Below, one piece after another: positions 36,024-45,376 of a stretch of 64,000 nt of DNA (positions are counted from its first letter, which is position 1; the number at the start of each line of letters is the position of its first letter). The stretch comes from Gimesia benthica (GTDB taxonomy: Bacteria > Planctomycetota > Planctomycetia > Planctomycetales > Planctomycetaceae): contig NZ_CP043930.1 in assembly GCF_009720525.1 (NCBI RefSeq), positions 6,088,001 to 6,152,000 on the forward strand, written 5' to 3'. Made by a program: the position numbers and the translations under genes. The notes below the pieces were generated by a model. It worked only from the letters and a program-made list of their open reading frames with translations. It was not told the origin of the DNA and searched no databases.

Positions 36024-38624
36024 TTACAATCGGGGATCGACCGGCTCACTTTCCAAAGCCAGTACCCCGAACACACATTCATGGACCCGCCTGAGCGGTT
36101 CCCGGTTCACGAATCGTTCCAGGGCTTCAATGCCCAGGGCGAATTCACGCTGCGCCAGCGATCGTTTGCGGTGCAGACCCCGTTGGCGCAGGCGGGTCAG
36201 ATTTTCTTTCGCGTCGTAGTCTGGACCATAGATAATCCGCAGATACTCTTTCCCCCGGCACTTGATCGCGGGCTGCACCAGTCCTTGGGAACCCCGCTGC
36301 ACCCATTCCAGGGGTTTGACCACCATCCCTTCTCCACCCGTGCCTGTCAATCCCGACCACCAGTCGATGCCGGCCTGCACGCTGTCATTGTCGGTCAGAT
36401 CGACTTTCAACGACGGCGTTGCCAGCAGTAGATTCTCATCCTGCGCACAGATGCGTGCAATGGTCTGCATGTGCCAGTCATGATTCTGGTCGCTGTGAAC
36501 TCGCCCTTCGGTGGCCAGCAGGTGAAACGGGGCCAGCTTCAGATCATCCAGAGTTTCCACGGGCCAGCAATAGTGGCGATAGGCGCGCACGAATTCCTCG
36601 ATCGCAGTCTCCCGATTACGGAAGTGGTTTGCGATTTCTGCAGCATGCGAGGCTTCGTCAGCAGTCAGCCGGGCAGTTGCCTGTTCCAGCGCAGCGACGA
36701 CTGGGGGCAGCGCCGCTTTTCCCGCGGCTCCTACGGCTGCGTACTGCGACTGCAACAGCGCCTGAGCTTTGGCTGACCAGGGCATCAGTTCGCAGTCGAA
36801 GCAGGCCCAGTCCGTCTGGAACTCATTCCAGAAGTCTGCAGCACTCAAAGCCTGGCGGACCCGTTCCAGGAAGGCGGCTTCCAGTTCAGGCTGGTTGAAG
36901 AAACGCCGGCCCGTGCGTGTGTAAACGATGCCGCGTTCCGCTTCCTGCACACCGAACCGCTGACGGGCCGTTTCCTGATCGCGACAGACGACAACCACCG
37001 CCCGCGAACCCATGTGCTTTTCTTCGCAGATCACCTGGGGGATTCCCTGGTTGCGAAAATACGCAAATGCTTCTGCCGGATGTTCCAGCAGTCCCGGTTC
37101 CATAGATGTTTCCGGGGGCGACATCGTTGGCGGCAGGTAAATCAGCCATTTGGGATTGGCGGCGAAGCGGCTCATGACCTCCAGGGCCGCGGTCGCGTTC
37201 TCCTCGCGAATGGTGATGTTCGTCTGCAGACGCGTTCTGATAAACCGCTTACCGATGACATCCTGCAGGTCGAGCAGGTCGTCGTACTGCTGCTGAGCAG
37301 TTTGTGATGCTGCATCCGTATTCCGATACATGGGTTTGGCGTATTCGCAGTAGACTTCTTTCGCCGGTACGGAGACGAACTCTTTTTCCGGATAGCGGAG
37401 TGCCGTCAGGCAACCACCAAAGACGCAGCCCGTGTCGATGTTGACCGTGCGGTTGAGCCACTCCGGGTCGGGAACCGGAGTGTGACCATAGACCACGTGC
37501 GCAGCGCCTCGGTATTCGGCGGCCCAGTTATAGCGGACCGGAAAGCCGAATTCGTCGGTTTCGCCTGTCGTCTCGCCGTAAAGAGCGAATGAACGGACCT
37601 TCCCCGAGCCACGTCCCTGCAGGTCTTCTGTCAATCCGGCATGGGCCACGACCAGATTACCCTGATCCAACACGAAATGACTGATCAGGCTGTCGAGGAA
37701 TTCGGCCAGCGCCTGGCAGAACGGTTCCCGCGTCTCTGTTGGTAGCGCTTCGATTTCAGCGACCGTTTCTGCGAGTCCGTGCGTCAGTTTGACATCTTTC
37801 CCTTTCAGCTTGCGGAGCAGTTTCATGTCATGGTTGCCGGGAACGCAGAGGGCCGTCCCCTCTTGGACCATGTTGCGTACGATACGGACCGTATCCAGCG
37901 ACCGCGGTCCCCGGTCGACGAGATCGCCCAGAAAGACAACCTTGCGCCCCTCGGGATGCGCATAACAGACATCGCCCCACAGGGGATCTGCTTCCTCAAC
38001 GGAGGTCGGTGCATAGCCCAGCTCTGCGAGCAGCAGTTCCAGTTCGTCGCAGCAGCCATGAATATCGCCGATGATGTCGAAGGGGCCCTGTTCCTCACGA
38101 CGGTCGTTCCAGAGGGGGACCCGTTCCAGGCGAGCCGCATCGATCTGTTCGACCGAGTCCATTTCAAATACATAGCGGAAGCCCTCGCGACGGAGGCGTT
38201 TCAGATTGCGTTTTAACTGCGAGCGCTGATTGCGGACCACGTGAGATCCAAACGAACGGTCGGGGCGTTCCTGGTTCCGCGCATGACAGATCTTTTCGGA
38301 CAGGTTGAGCACGATGGCGACCGGCAGAAAGTGGTACTTCCGCGCCAGTTCGATCCACTGTGCCCGGGCCTCCTGCTGGACGTTGGTGGCGTCGACGACG
38401 GTCAGCCGCCCGGATTTCAGGCGTTGGGAGACGATGTAACCCAGCAGTTCGAAGGCTTCTTTCGTGACATTCTGGTCGTTTTCGTCATCGCTGATCATCC
38501 CCCGGCAGAAATCGGAAGAGATGACTTCAGTCGGCAGGAAGTGTTTTCGCGCAAACGTACTTTTGCCTGCCCCGCTGGGGCCGACGAGTACGACGAGAGA
38601 GAGTTTCGGGATTGAGATTTCCAT
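36024..38624 (-). CDS. pnkp: Polynucleotide kinase-phosphatase-ligase Pnkp
   Basis: Bacterial RNA end-healing and sealing enzyme. The 866 residues hold three domains: a 5'-OH kinase with P-loop GPSGAGKS (15-22), a binuclear metallophosphatase with GDIHG (186-190), GDLVDRGP (233-240) and GNHD (263-266) that removes 2',3'-cyclic phosphate, and an adenylyltransferase/ligase with the nucleotidyl lysine Lys536 in EEKHMGSR, and EGMVVKP and KCRGKEYLRI motifs further on. Known Pnkp needs Hen1 to complete ligation, and hen1 is the gene directly upstream. All catalytic motifs are intact. Confidence 0.97.
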   Translation of the reverse strand: MEISIPKLSLVVLVGPSGAGKSTFARKHFLPTEVISSDFCRGMISDDENDQNVTKEAFELLGYIVSQRLKSGRLTVVDATNVQQEARAQWIELARKYHFLPVAIVLNLSEKICHARNQERPDRSFGSHVVRNQRSQLKRNLKRLRREGFRYVFEMDSVEQIDAARLERVPLWNDRREEQGPFDIIGDIHGCCDELELLLAELGYAPTSVEEADPLWGDVCYAHPEGRKVVFLGDLVDRGPRSLDTVRIVRNMVQEGTALCVPGNHDMKLLRKLKGKDVKLTHGLAETVAEIEALPTETREPFCQALAEFLDSLISHFVLDQGNLVVAHAGLTEDLQGRGSGKVRSFALYGETTGETDEFGFPVRYNWAAEYRGAAHVVYGHTPVPDPEWLNRTVNIDTGCVFGGCLTALRYPEKEFVSVPAKEVYCEYAKPMYRNTDAASQTAQQQYDDLLDLQDVIGKRFIRTRLQTNITIREENATAALEVMSRFAANPKWLIYLPPTMSPPETSMEPGLLEHPAEAFAYFRNQGIPQVICEEKHMGSRAVVVVCRDQETARQRFGVQEAERGIVYTRTGRRFFNQPELEAAFLERVRQALSAADFWNEFQTDWACFDCELMPWSAKAQALLQSQYAAVGAAGKAALPPVVAALEQATARLTADEASHAAEIANHFRNRETAIEEFVRAYRHYCWPVETLDDLKLAPFHLLATEGRVHSDQNHDWHMQTIARICAQDENLLLATPSLKVDLTDNDSVQAGIDWWSGLTGTGGEGMVVKPLEWVQRGSQGLVQPAIKCRGKEYLRIIYGPDYDAKENLTRLRQRGLHRKRSLAQREFALGIEALERFVNREPLRRVHECVFGVLALESEPVDPRL

Positions 38625-38723
38625 TAATTGATAATTGCCTGAGTCTGAAGTTAAGCAGGAAATCTGTTTTTAGAGTTCCTGAATGGATGAGAATGTAAAC
38701 GAGTGAAATTCAAGGCACGGTGA

Positions 38724-40139
38724 TCAGGTATCGGTGTGCGACTTCAATTCAAACACTCCCATTTGTGTGGGGGCACCTACGGCTTTATCTTCCGGTCCGA
38801 CGGGCAGGAAGCGGACGGAGTAACCGAATTGGTCTGCAATGCCCGTGGCCCATGTCTGAAATTCAGTCCGCGTCCATTCGAACCGGTGGTCGGCGTGACG
38901 CAGCTGGTCGGCGGGCAGGGTTTCCCACATCACGTTATATTCCCGGTTCGGTGTGGTCAGCACGATGGTTTTTGGACGGGCGAATTCAAACAGCATCCGT
39001 TCCAGCGCCGCCAGACGGGGCGGATCGAGGTGTTCAATCACTTCAACCAGAGCCGCGGTGTCGAAACCTTCGAGACGACGATCGCGGTAAGTCAGCGAGC
39101 CGTGCAGCAGCTTAACCCGTTGGGCCTGTCGTTCCGGCAGTCGATTCAGTTTGAGACGTTTCGCAGCGATTTCCAGCGAACGGACCGAGATATCCAAGCC
39201 GACGATCTGTTCGAACTGTCGATCGGCCAGCAGCTCGCAAAGCAGCTTTCCTTCGCCGCAGCCCAGGTCGAGCACACTTTGCGCACCAGAAGCACGCAGG
39301 GCAGCCATTACGCTGCCCAGTCGCTGCTGGTTCAGGGGAACCGCTTTGTCGGGGAGGTCCTCTGCTGTCTCTTCGCTTTCGTTTTCCAGTTCCGTCTCTT
39401 CGGTCTCGGTTTCTTCGACCAGACGAGCCAGGGCGGTGAGGTACAGGCTAGGTTTATACTTCAGGTAGCGGCGGCTGATCTGATCTTTTAAGGGATGGTC
39501 GGCCAGCCAGCCGGCTCCTTTCTCTAATAGTTTTTCCAGTTCGTTCTCGCCGACGAAGTAATGTTTGCGGTTGTCGAAGACCGGGATCAGGACATAGAGG
39601 TGGTTGAGCAGTTCCGCAAGTGTTTTCGTACCTGTCAGGGTGACTGTGTAACAGGGACTCTCACCCCAGTCCGGGAACAGTTCATCCAGCGGATATGACT
39701 CGATGGCGACTTCGTAACCCAGCGGTTCGAAGATTTCGCGAATCAGTTCTTCCCCGCCGCGTACGGGCAGGACGGCGATCTGTACCGTGAGCGGCAGCGG
39801 CGTGCTGACCAGTTCCGGACGATCCTTGCAACGTCCGTTGAGTGCGGATCCCAGGACCTGTGAAAGGGCGACACTCATAAAAGACGAGGCGACATAGGGC
39901 CGATCGTTGACGTACTGGTCGAGCAGGAACGACTGGTGATGTCCTTTGCCACGGACCATCCCCACCGGATCGACGTCCAGCAGCAGGCAGGCGGTGCACT
40001 GTTCCTGGGAAACCGTGGGATAAAACACGTGGGCGTTGCCGAAACTCAGATTGAAACTCTGAAAACGGTCCGGGTGTTTGTGGAGCAGATAGCTCAGATC
40101 GCTGGCGGGTTCGTGTGTCGTTGTGATGGATAAGAGCAT
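38724..40139 (-). CDS. hen1: 3'-terminal RNA ribose 2'-O-methyltransferase Hen1
   Basis: Methylates the 2'-OH at the broken 3' end before ligation, making the repaired site resistant to a second cut by a ribotoxin, and its N-terminal domain activates the Pnkp ligase. The 471-residue protein has the Hen1-N domain (about 1-245), an acidic linker (Glu-rich, 242-262), and a Rossmann methyltransferase with LDLGCGEGKLL (290-300). The metal ligands of bacterial Hen1 are visible as Glu366, Glu369, His370 (VEVIEH) and His418 (ADHRFEW). It is encoded just upstream of pnkp. Confidence 0.97.
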   Translation of the reverse strand: MLLSITTTHEPASDLSYLLHKHPDRFQSFNLSFGNAHVFYPTVSQEQCTACLLLDVDPVGMVRGKGHHQSFLLDQYVNDRPYVASSFMSVALSQVLGSALNGRCKDRPELVSTPLPLTVQIAVLPVRGGEELIREIFEPLGYEVAIESYPLDELFPDWGESPCYTVTLTGTKTLAELLNHLYVLIPVFDNRKHYFVGENELEKLLEKGAGWLADHPLKDQISRRYLKYKPSLYLTALARLVEETETEETELENESEETAEDLPDKAVPLNQQRLGSVMAALRASGAQSVLDLGCGEGKLLCELLADRQFEQIVGLDISVRSLEIAAKRLKLNRLPERQAQRVKLLHGSLTYRDRRLEGFDTAALVEVIEHLDPPRLAALERMLFEFARPKTIVLTTPNREYNVMWETLPADQLRHADHRFEWTRTEFQTWATGIADQFGYSVRFLPVGPEDKAVGAPTQMGVFELKSHTDT

Positions 40140-40166
40140 GTTGGATTTCCAACCGTAGAGAATGAT

Positions 40167-41279
40167 TCAATGTGCACTGTAAGTCACTATGTGAGCCTCG
40201 GTCAGGGTGGGAGGTTCGACTTTTTCTACGAGACGGCGTATGACTTTTTCCGGGACTGGCTGGGGACGCTGACTATTCTGTTTCAATATCGTTTCCAGCG
40301 ACGGTTCCAGGTAGATCAGTTCGATACGGGCACCGTAGTCGGCGAAGAGCTGCAGCCAGCGTTTTCTGATCTGTCGGGACAGGTTAGTAGCGTTGAATGC
40401 GAAGTCAGCCTTGTTGCGTAAGAGTTCGCGACAGCGTTCCCTGGCCAGTTGGACGACTTCTCCCTGGTTGTCTGTTGGCTCAATACCCAGGTCATCGCGC
40501 ACATCATCCAGGGAGACGACAGGCAGATCCGTGCGGTGCCGCGCGAGCCAGGTATCTTTTCCCGAGCCCGGCAGGCCGGAGAGCATTGTGACCGTGCAGT
40601 TGAATTCTTCGTGGGGCACATAATGCACGTTCGGTTCGGGGGAGTGATAAAACAGGAATCTCGCCTGATCGTTGGCGAACGGATAGGGCTGATCGAAGCA
40701 GTGCTGTTCCTCGGCGATCATTTTCCAGAATCGCAGGTGTTCTTCGGGACGCGACATGCTGTCGGTCGCCCGTCCGCGGGTATCAGCCAGGGCGAACAGG
40801 TAGAGCAGACGATGGTTGACCAGCCAGGAGAGGGAAATCACTTCCTGTTCCGGATTCGGTTTTTCCAGCAGAAAAGCGGGACGACCATGGTAGCGGACCA
40901 GTCGGCAGATGATTTCGCGGGTTTCCAGGTCGCAGCCCAGTCCGCGCAGAATATTTCTCGCCAGGTATTCTCCCTTCACGGCATGTTTAGGCGAACGCAG
41001 GCGGCCGGTTTCGGGATCGAGTTGCGTGGTCAGTGGTTTGGCGGCATCGTGCAGGAGTGCGGTGAAGATCAGGATGGACTGTTCCCGGTTTGACAGGGTC
41101 GCCCACTCACTGAGTTCCGGCAACTGGCGGCAGACGAGCTGGGTATGCGTCCAGACATCTCCTTCGGCGTGCCACTGGGCATCCTGCGCGCAGTCGGACA
41201 TCGCCTGGCACCAGGGCTGCGTAGCGGCCCAGTGCAGGATCTCCTCCAGAGTCGATGTTGTCAGTGTCTGCCAGTTCAT
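40167..41279 (-). CDS. HD-Pnk: HD phosphoesterase fused to 5'-OH polynucleotide kinase
   Basis: Second end-healing enzyme of the island. The N-terminal HD domain has His45, the His77-Asp78 pair ([10 protein letters not shown]) and a later Asp166; the C-terminal kinase has P-loop GLPGSGKD (235-242) and a following DDVRDDLG lid-like motif. This order matches the HD-Pnk family (Deinococcus DRB0098 type), known to act on 2',3'-cyclic/3'-phosphates and 5'-OH ends. Its start codon overlaps the stop of the RNA ligase gene by four bases, so the pair is translationally coupled. Confidence 0.92.
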   Translation of the reverse strand: MNWQTLTTSTLEEILHWAATQPWCQAMSDCAQDAQWHAEGDVWTHTQLVCRQLPELSEWATLSNREQSILIFTALLHDAAKPLTTQLDPETGRLRSPKHAVKGEYLARNILRGLGCDLETREIICRLVRYHGRPAFLLEKPNPEQEVISLSWLVNHRLLYLFALADTRGRATDSMSRPEEHLRFWKMIAEEQHCFDQPYPFANDQARFLFYHSPEPNVHYVPHEEFNCTVTMLSGLPGSGKDTWLARHRTDLPVVSLDDVRDDLGIEPTDNQGEVVQLARERCRELLRNKADFAFNATNLSRQIRKRWLQLFADYGARIELIYLEPSLETILKQNSQRPQPVPEKVIRRLVEKVEPPTLTEAHIVTYSAH

Positions 41280-42016
41280 GACCAGATATCTGCCTGTTTG
41301 GAGAGCAGGTTGGGAACCATGGCCTGGTGTTGCCAGTGGCTGCTCTGTTTGATTTTTTCTACAAATTCGGGACGGACAAACTTGGACCTGCCGGTGACGG
41401 CTGAGCCCGCTTCGGTGCGGAGATAAACGCCTTCCATCAGGTTGTCCGTGTTGTTGGAAAGTGGATTGTCAAAGACACTGTCAAAGGCGGACTGGCCAAT
41501 CAGCGTCTCCAGATCTTTGCGTGCCAGCGGACCGGTATGGATAACGGGGACCGTTTCGATACCGGTGCCTGCGAGCAGTTCCAGTCGGCAGGCGAGGCTG
41601 AGAAAGACCTGTTGTACTTTATCGTAAATGTCAAATTCAAAGAAGTAGTGCGGCAGACTGCGATAATGAATCGAGTGCCGGGCATAGACCCATTCGCCGA
41701 ACAGGATGAACCGGTCTTCCAGCATCTGTTCCAGGACCGGCCGTTTGACCATGGCCCATTGTTTGAACAGATCGTACTGCGGGTGCATGCCTTCGTTGAT
41801 CAGGTGCCCCCGACACTGCAGAACGAGTTCTCCCGTGGGAGAGAAATGGAGTCCGACGTTGGTGCCGTCAATCTTTTCCTCCACGATGAGAGACGGATCG
41901 GCAATGAACTGCAGCGAAGCCTGTTCGCTGAGCCGTTTGTCGTCTGCCGTCCCCGTAGAGCCGAACAGATGAGGTGTCCGCGGATATTTCACAAATTGAT
42001 CGTGGGAACTGCCCAT
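41276..42016 (-). CDS. ATP-dependent RNA ligase
   Basis: Nucleotidyltransferase-fold ligase of 246 residues. Motif I is [10 protein letters not shown] with Lys48 as the expected adenylylated residue; the motif III-like stretch is [14 protein letters not shown], motif IV is MEGVYLRT and motif V is [10 protein letters not shown]. This is the pattern of the Rnl2/Rnl5-like ligases that accompany HD-Pnk. It lies directly upstream of hd-pnk with a four-base overlap, giving a separate heal-and-seal pair beside Pnkp/Hen1. Confidence 0.92.
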   Translation of the reverse strand: MGSSHDQFVKYPRTPHLFGSTGTADDKRLSEQASLQFIADPSLIVEEKIDGTNVGLHFSPTGELVLQCRGHLINEGMHPQYDLFKQWAMVKRPVLEQMLEDRFILFGEWVYARHSIHYRSLPHYFFEFDIYDKVQQVFLSLACRLELLAGTGIETVPVIHTGPLARKDLETLIGQSAFDSVFDNPLSNNTDNLMEGVYLRTEAGSAVTGRSKFVRPEFVEKIKQSSHWQHQAMVPNLLSKQADIWS

Positions 42017-42204
42017 CGGTCCGGACTCTCTTTAACAAAAGTGAAGGGGATGTATCAGATTCAGCCGTTTCAGTATGCGCAGACTCTCTATGTCGATTCT
42101 GGCAGAAAACGGCTGACGTGAAAACTCAGTGACGGACAACCGGCGCACGGTAATTCCTGCGCACGGTTGTTATTCTCTGAAAAAAGTGATTGCGGTTCAC
42201 GCCG

Positions 42205-42415
42205 TCAAAAGCAGCCCCGCGTGAGGCAGCACTTTTTGAAGCGCTGGCCTGAGCCGCAGGGGCATAAATCGTTGCGGCCGAGTTTTTCTTCGAGCAGCTT
42301 AACGCCATGCACGATGCGGACGCCCCGTTTGACTTGTGTTTCAGACGGGAAGCCTGTGCGGCGTTTGCTCATCGTTTCAAAAAAATGGCCGGTCGTCAAA
42401 TTCGGAATAGTTCAT
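42205..42415 (-). CDS. SEC-C motif zinc-binding protein (frameshifted near the start)
   Basis: The C-terminal half carries a perfect SEC-C zinc motif ([17 protein letters not shown]). The best start is the ATG at 42415, with GGAGG seven bases upstream, giving [12 protein letters not shown] and then a TGA. A run of seven T (minus strand; 42379-42385) lies at that point, and six T would read on into [15 protein letters not shown] and the SEC-C motif as a 69-residue protein. A shorter start at 42372 (MSKRRTGF) without a ribosome binding site is the alternative. SEC-C domains often contact nucleic acid or the secretion and translation machinery. Confidence 0.75.
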
Positions 42416-42493
42416 AGCACACCTCCGATTAGGTCAGAGAACAGAGTGGTTTGAGAAGGGAGACACGGCGGCTTCAGTGAGGTTCGCTGAATA

Positions 42494-43048
42494 TCAGAAC
42501 TGACCGGAATTCTTCCAGTACCGTTTTTCAATGCGACGCAGATTTGGCTCACCGCATAACTTTGGCAGATAGGCTGCCAACCGCTGCAACTCATTATCGT
42601 GTCTGTCATCACCGAACCAGGGAGTGACGTAGATCGCATTTCCATAGTTGCGTTCCAGTTTGCGGGGGGTGTCATCCACGATCAGTGTGCGGTTCAGATC
42701 GTAGCCGCAGCGTTTCACTTTCCGCAAATCCTTGACGTAATAGTAAGACTGCCATTCCGGATCGAAGCGGGTAATGCAGCGGTCCCGGCTCCAGGCAAAT
42801 TCGAGTGAGACGGAAGCAGGGATAATCTGACTGACGATCGCCTGGACATAATCGGGACTGGACGAGGACCAGAGTGCGAGCTTGAACAGCTGAGAGGTCT
42901 GTTCGAGGAATTCAGTGAAGTAAGGACGCAGATAGACCACATACGGGCCAATGCGGCAGTCCGGACTGTGTGCCAAAGTCTGGACCGTGGCATGCAGTAA
43001 CGTCTCGTCGATATCGAGAATCAACAGAATTGGCTGTGTGTGATTCAC
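42494..43048 (-). CDS. FCP1/SCP-like HAD phosphatase
   Basis: HAD-superfamily phosphatase of the NLI-interacting-factor type. The catalytic motif is LDIDETLLHA (DxDxT at residues 11-15), motif II is LALWSSSSPDYV, and motif III is VDDTPRKLERN. Eukaryotic relatives dephosphorylate the RNA polymerase CTD; bacterial members are not well studied. In this setting a nucleotide or RNA phosphate substrate is possible. It lies upstream of the SEC-C gene on the same strand. Confidence 0.9.
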   Translation of the reverse strand: MNHTQPILLILDIDETLLHATVQTLAHSPDCRIGPYVVYLRPYFTEFLEQTSQLFKLALWSSSSPDYVQAIVSQIIPASVSLEFAWSRDRCITRFDPEWQSYYYVKDLRKVKRCGYDLNRTLIVDDTPRKLERNYGNAIYVTPWFGDDRHDNELQRLAAYLPKLCGEPNLRRIEKRYWKNSGQF

Positions 43049-43347
43049 CTGTCTGATTTCATGAAAAAGCCGAACCGTTGTTCGGATGCTGTGTCAATGT
43101 CGATGAGAAAACGGAGGCCTGTTGTAAAGGGACTCCCCAATAATGACACGAGAGCCGGAGTCTGGTTCTCTTTAGTGCCTGTCGGGTACTCTGCACCACG
43201 AGGTGATATTCATGCGAATTCGTACTGGTTTGATCTGACAAATCTCTAGCGAGCATATCAACGGCGTTCTGCGCCAGGGGTATGACTTGGGGGGGCGATG
43301 TATGCGCATCGCTGGTCTGATTATTCCTTTTTCTCAGTACGGTAACC

Positions 43348-44568
43348 ATGAATTCTAAAAACCGAAAACACCACGCCGCACGTTGCGTGGATGCGCTGAT
43401 TGCGCAGTCGGCTGCCATGCGAACAGCGCATCGGAAAAAATACTGGCGATTGATTCGTGTGATTCGTTCACAGACCAGACTGTTGTCCGCTGAGCAGCAT
43501 GGTGGTTTTCTGGCTCCCGTAAACGCGCAGGCGGTGATCGCAGCCTGTAAGAGAATGGCGCGGCGTAGCTTTGCCTGGAACCGTCATCCGGAAGATTGGG
43601 GAGTACCCGCGGGCAGCCCCCTGGTTCAACTGCGGTCTCTGGTGCATCATCTGTTCGATCAGTATCCCGTTCCCGAATTTCTGACCGCCGCCTGGTGGGA
43701 TGAAAACGAGGCAGCGTGGGAACTGGATCTCTATCTGCATCTGGCACAAGGCCGGAGTGTGCGGCAGTTTCCCAATCCATTGTTTCAAAGCATGACTAAG
43801 AAAATGGGAGCATTTTACATGCAGTCTCCCGATGATCTGTCACCCTTTGCAGCACTGAACTGGGCACGCGTTCGCGCACTGGGGGGTGATGAGCGGCTGG
43901 CGCGGATTCTGATTTCACGGACCCCACTCTGTTATCCCTTGCAAGATCAGCGTTTCTGGGATTCGGTATTTCGATTTCTGATCCAGAACCAACCGATTTC
44001 CGTGGATGAGATCGTCGAGATTGTCCATTTTGTGAACCAGCAACGGTTTGAACCTGCAGAAAAGGTCTGGTGGAAAGGGACCGGTCCCTATCCGCTGCAA
44101 CCCGATTTCTCTCTGAAGGGGCGTTCGCTGATGTCGCTCCGACGGCACATGGTTCACTGGAAAGCGGATCTGATCGAAAAAGGGGTGATGCCTCCGCCGG
44201 AAGTCGACCCGCTTGATTTCCCCTGGCAGAGGAGTGAGATTGGCGAATTCCAGTGCGAACTCGAAGGGCAGATCTGGAGTATCGAGGAAGTTCTCACGCC
44301 GCGCCAACTGCAGATTGAAAGCAAGATCATGAAGCACTGCGTGGAGACGTATCTGAATGAATGTGTCCGCCGGCAAACGACGATCTGGTCGATGAAGGTC
44401 AAAGCCGGTCAGCGACGACGGCGTCAGTTGACGATTGAAGTTCTGCCAGGGAAGAAGGAGATCTTTGAGGCACGAGGTAAAAACAACAGTAAGCCGAGTT
44501 CGACGGTTCGAAAGGTTTTAAACAGCTGGGCACACCAGGAGCATTTGACATTCAACGAGACCGTGTAA
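43348..44568 (+). CDS. PcfJ-like domain protein (first copy)
   Basis: A 406-residue protein with a C-terminal PcfJ-like core (SKIMKHCVETYLNECVRRQTTIWSMKV). The MKHCV…C…IWSM pattern is the family mark. The first half is helical and basic (RRSFAWNRHPEDW). It is divergent from the FCP1-like gene and convergent with the Thg1-like gene, so it lies inside the RNA-repair island but on the other strand. A paralogue lies 1.5 kb to the right. The function of PcfJ proteins is unknown. Confidence 0.83.
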   Translation: MNSKNRKHHAARCVDALIAQSAAMRTAHRKKYWRLIRVIRSQTRLLSAEQHGGFLAPVNAQAVIAACKRMARRSFAWNRHPEDWGVPAGSPLVQLRSLVHHLFDQYPVPEFLTAAWWDENEAAWELDLYLHLAQGRSVRQFPNPLFQSMTKKMGAFYMQSPDDLSPFAALNWARVRALGGDERLARILISRTPLCYPLQDQRFWDSVFRFLIQNQPISVDEIVEIVHFVNQQRFEPAEKVWWKGTGPYPLQPDFSLKGRSLMSLRRHMVHWKADLIEKGVMPPPEVDPLDFPWQRSEIGEFQCELEGQIWSIEEVLTPRQLQIESKIMKHCVETYLNECVRRQTTIWSMKVKAGQRRRRQLTIEVLPGKKEIFEARGKNNSKPSSTVRKVLNSWAHQEHLTFNETV

Positions 44569-44578
44569 GGCAGCATAA

Positions 44579-44613
44579 ACACGCTCCCGGCTGCAGTTGT
44601 TCCGGGAGCGTGT
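44579..44613. terminator. Hairpin between convergent PcfJ-like and Thg1-like genes
   Basis: A 12-bp perfect stem, ACACGCTCCCGG/CCGGGAGCGTGT, with an 11-base loop, in the 46-base gap between the two stop codons. No long T run follows on either strand, so it may act as a weak bidirectional terminator or mRNA 3'-end protection. Confidence 0.6.
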
Positions 44614-44614
44614 A

Positions 44615-45376
44615 TCAGGAAGCGTCGAGCAGTTGCGTCAGAAACTCAGTGTACTCTCTTTTACGGGGAAGCTGATCGTTGACGATGAGCCGGCGGCGCA
44701 GCGCAACAACCGCTTCCCCGGTGAGGGGATTGACGGCCGGTTTGTCAAACTCTTCCCAGTAGACCGCGATTCCCTGTTTCTGCCAGGCGGGCAGATCGTT
44801 GAAGTTGATGCCCCGCTGGAACAGGAGTTCGTTTTTCTGACCGAAGGTCAGGCCGGAGAGCTGTTGCGTGGCCTGTCGGGCGTCGCGTCCCTCTTTGCGG
44901 AGGCACCAGTAACAGTGTGCGTTCAAGGCATTGCGAGCCGCATCGGCACTGCGCCAGCGGAAATAGTCAATCACCCGTTCCTGGTTGGGCAGTTGTGAAA
45001 TCCGGCAGTCAAACGTGGCGACCTGTCCCAGTTGCAGTGAGAACTGCGCGCTGGCTTCCCCGGCCAGGAGGGAGTTCAGTTTGCGGAGCTTTCGCCCGAA
45101 CAAATGCTCTTCACGGTCAAAGAGCAGCGAGATTTCGTCGCTTTCGGTAAAGGCATAAACAATGCGGAAACCGCAGCTCAATAAGGCTTTAGTGGTTCGG
45201 ACCATCATGTCCCGGAATTGCACATCGAAGGGGCGTTCGAATGCGCAGACTTCTTTTGTGAGCCGGGTAAATCCACGGCCATCCAGCCGGGCGACCATAT
45301 ACATGTCGGGCAGAACGCAGGTGTCCGCAGCGGATTCATAGATCCGCATCTTCTGATCCAGTTCATCAAAGTTCAT
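44615..45376 (-). CDS. Thg1-like 3'-5' RNA polymerase (tRNAHis guanylyltransferase family)
   Basis: A 253-residue TLP-type enzyme that adds nucleotides in the 3'-5' direction to 5' ends of tRNA or other RNA. The start at 45376 has GGAG about ten bases upstream; a longer frame to 45526 would lie inside the kinase gene. Metal-binding carboxylates are Asp32 in ARLDGRGFTRL and Asp80 in AFTESDEISLLF. Bacterial members repair truncated tRNA 5' ends rather than adding G-1. It overlaps the kinase gene upstream by 11 bases, so translation is coupled. Confidence 0.93.
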   Translation of the reverse strand: MNFDELDQKMRIYESAADTCVLPDMYMVARLDGRGFTRLTKEVCAFERPFDVQFRDMMVRTTKALLSCGFRIVYAFTESDEISLLFDREEHLFGRKLRKLNSLLAGEASAQFSLQLGQVATFDCRISQLPNQERVIDYFRWRSADAARNALNAHCYWCLRKEGRDARQATQQLSGLTFGQKNELLFQRGINFNDLPAWQKQGIAVYWEEFDKPAVNPLTGEAVVALRRRLIVNDQLPRKREYTEFLTQLLDAS

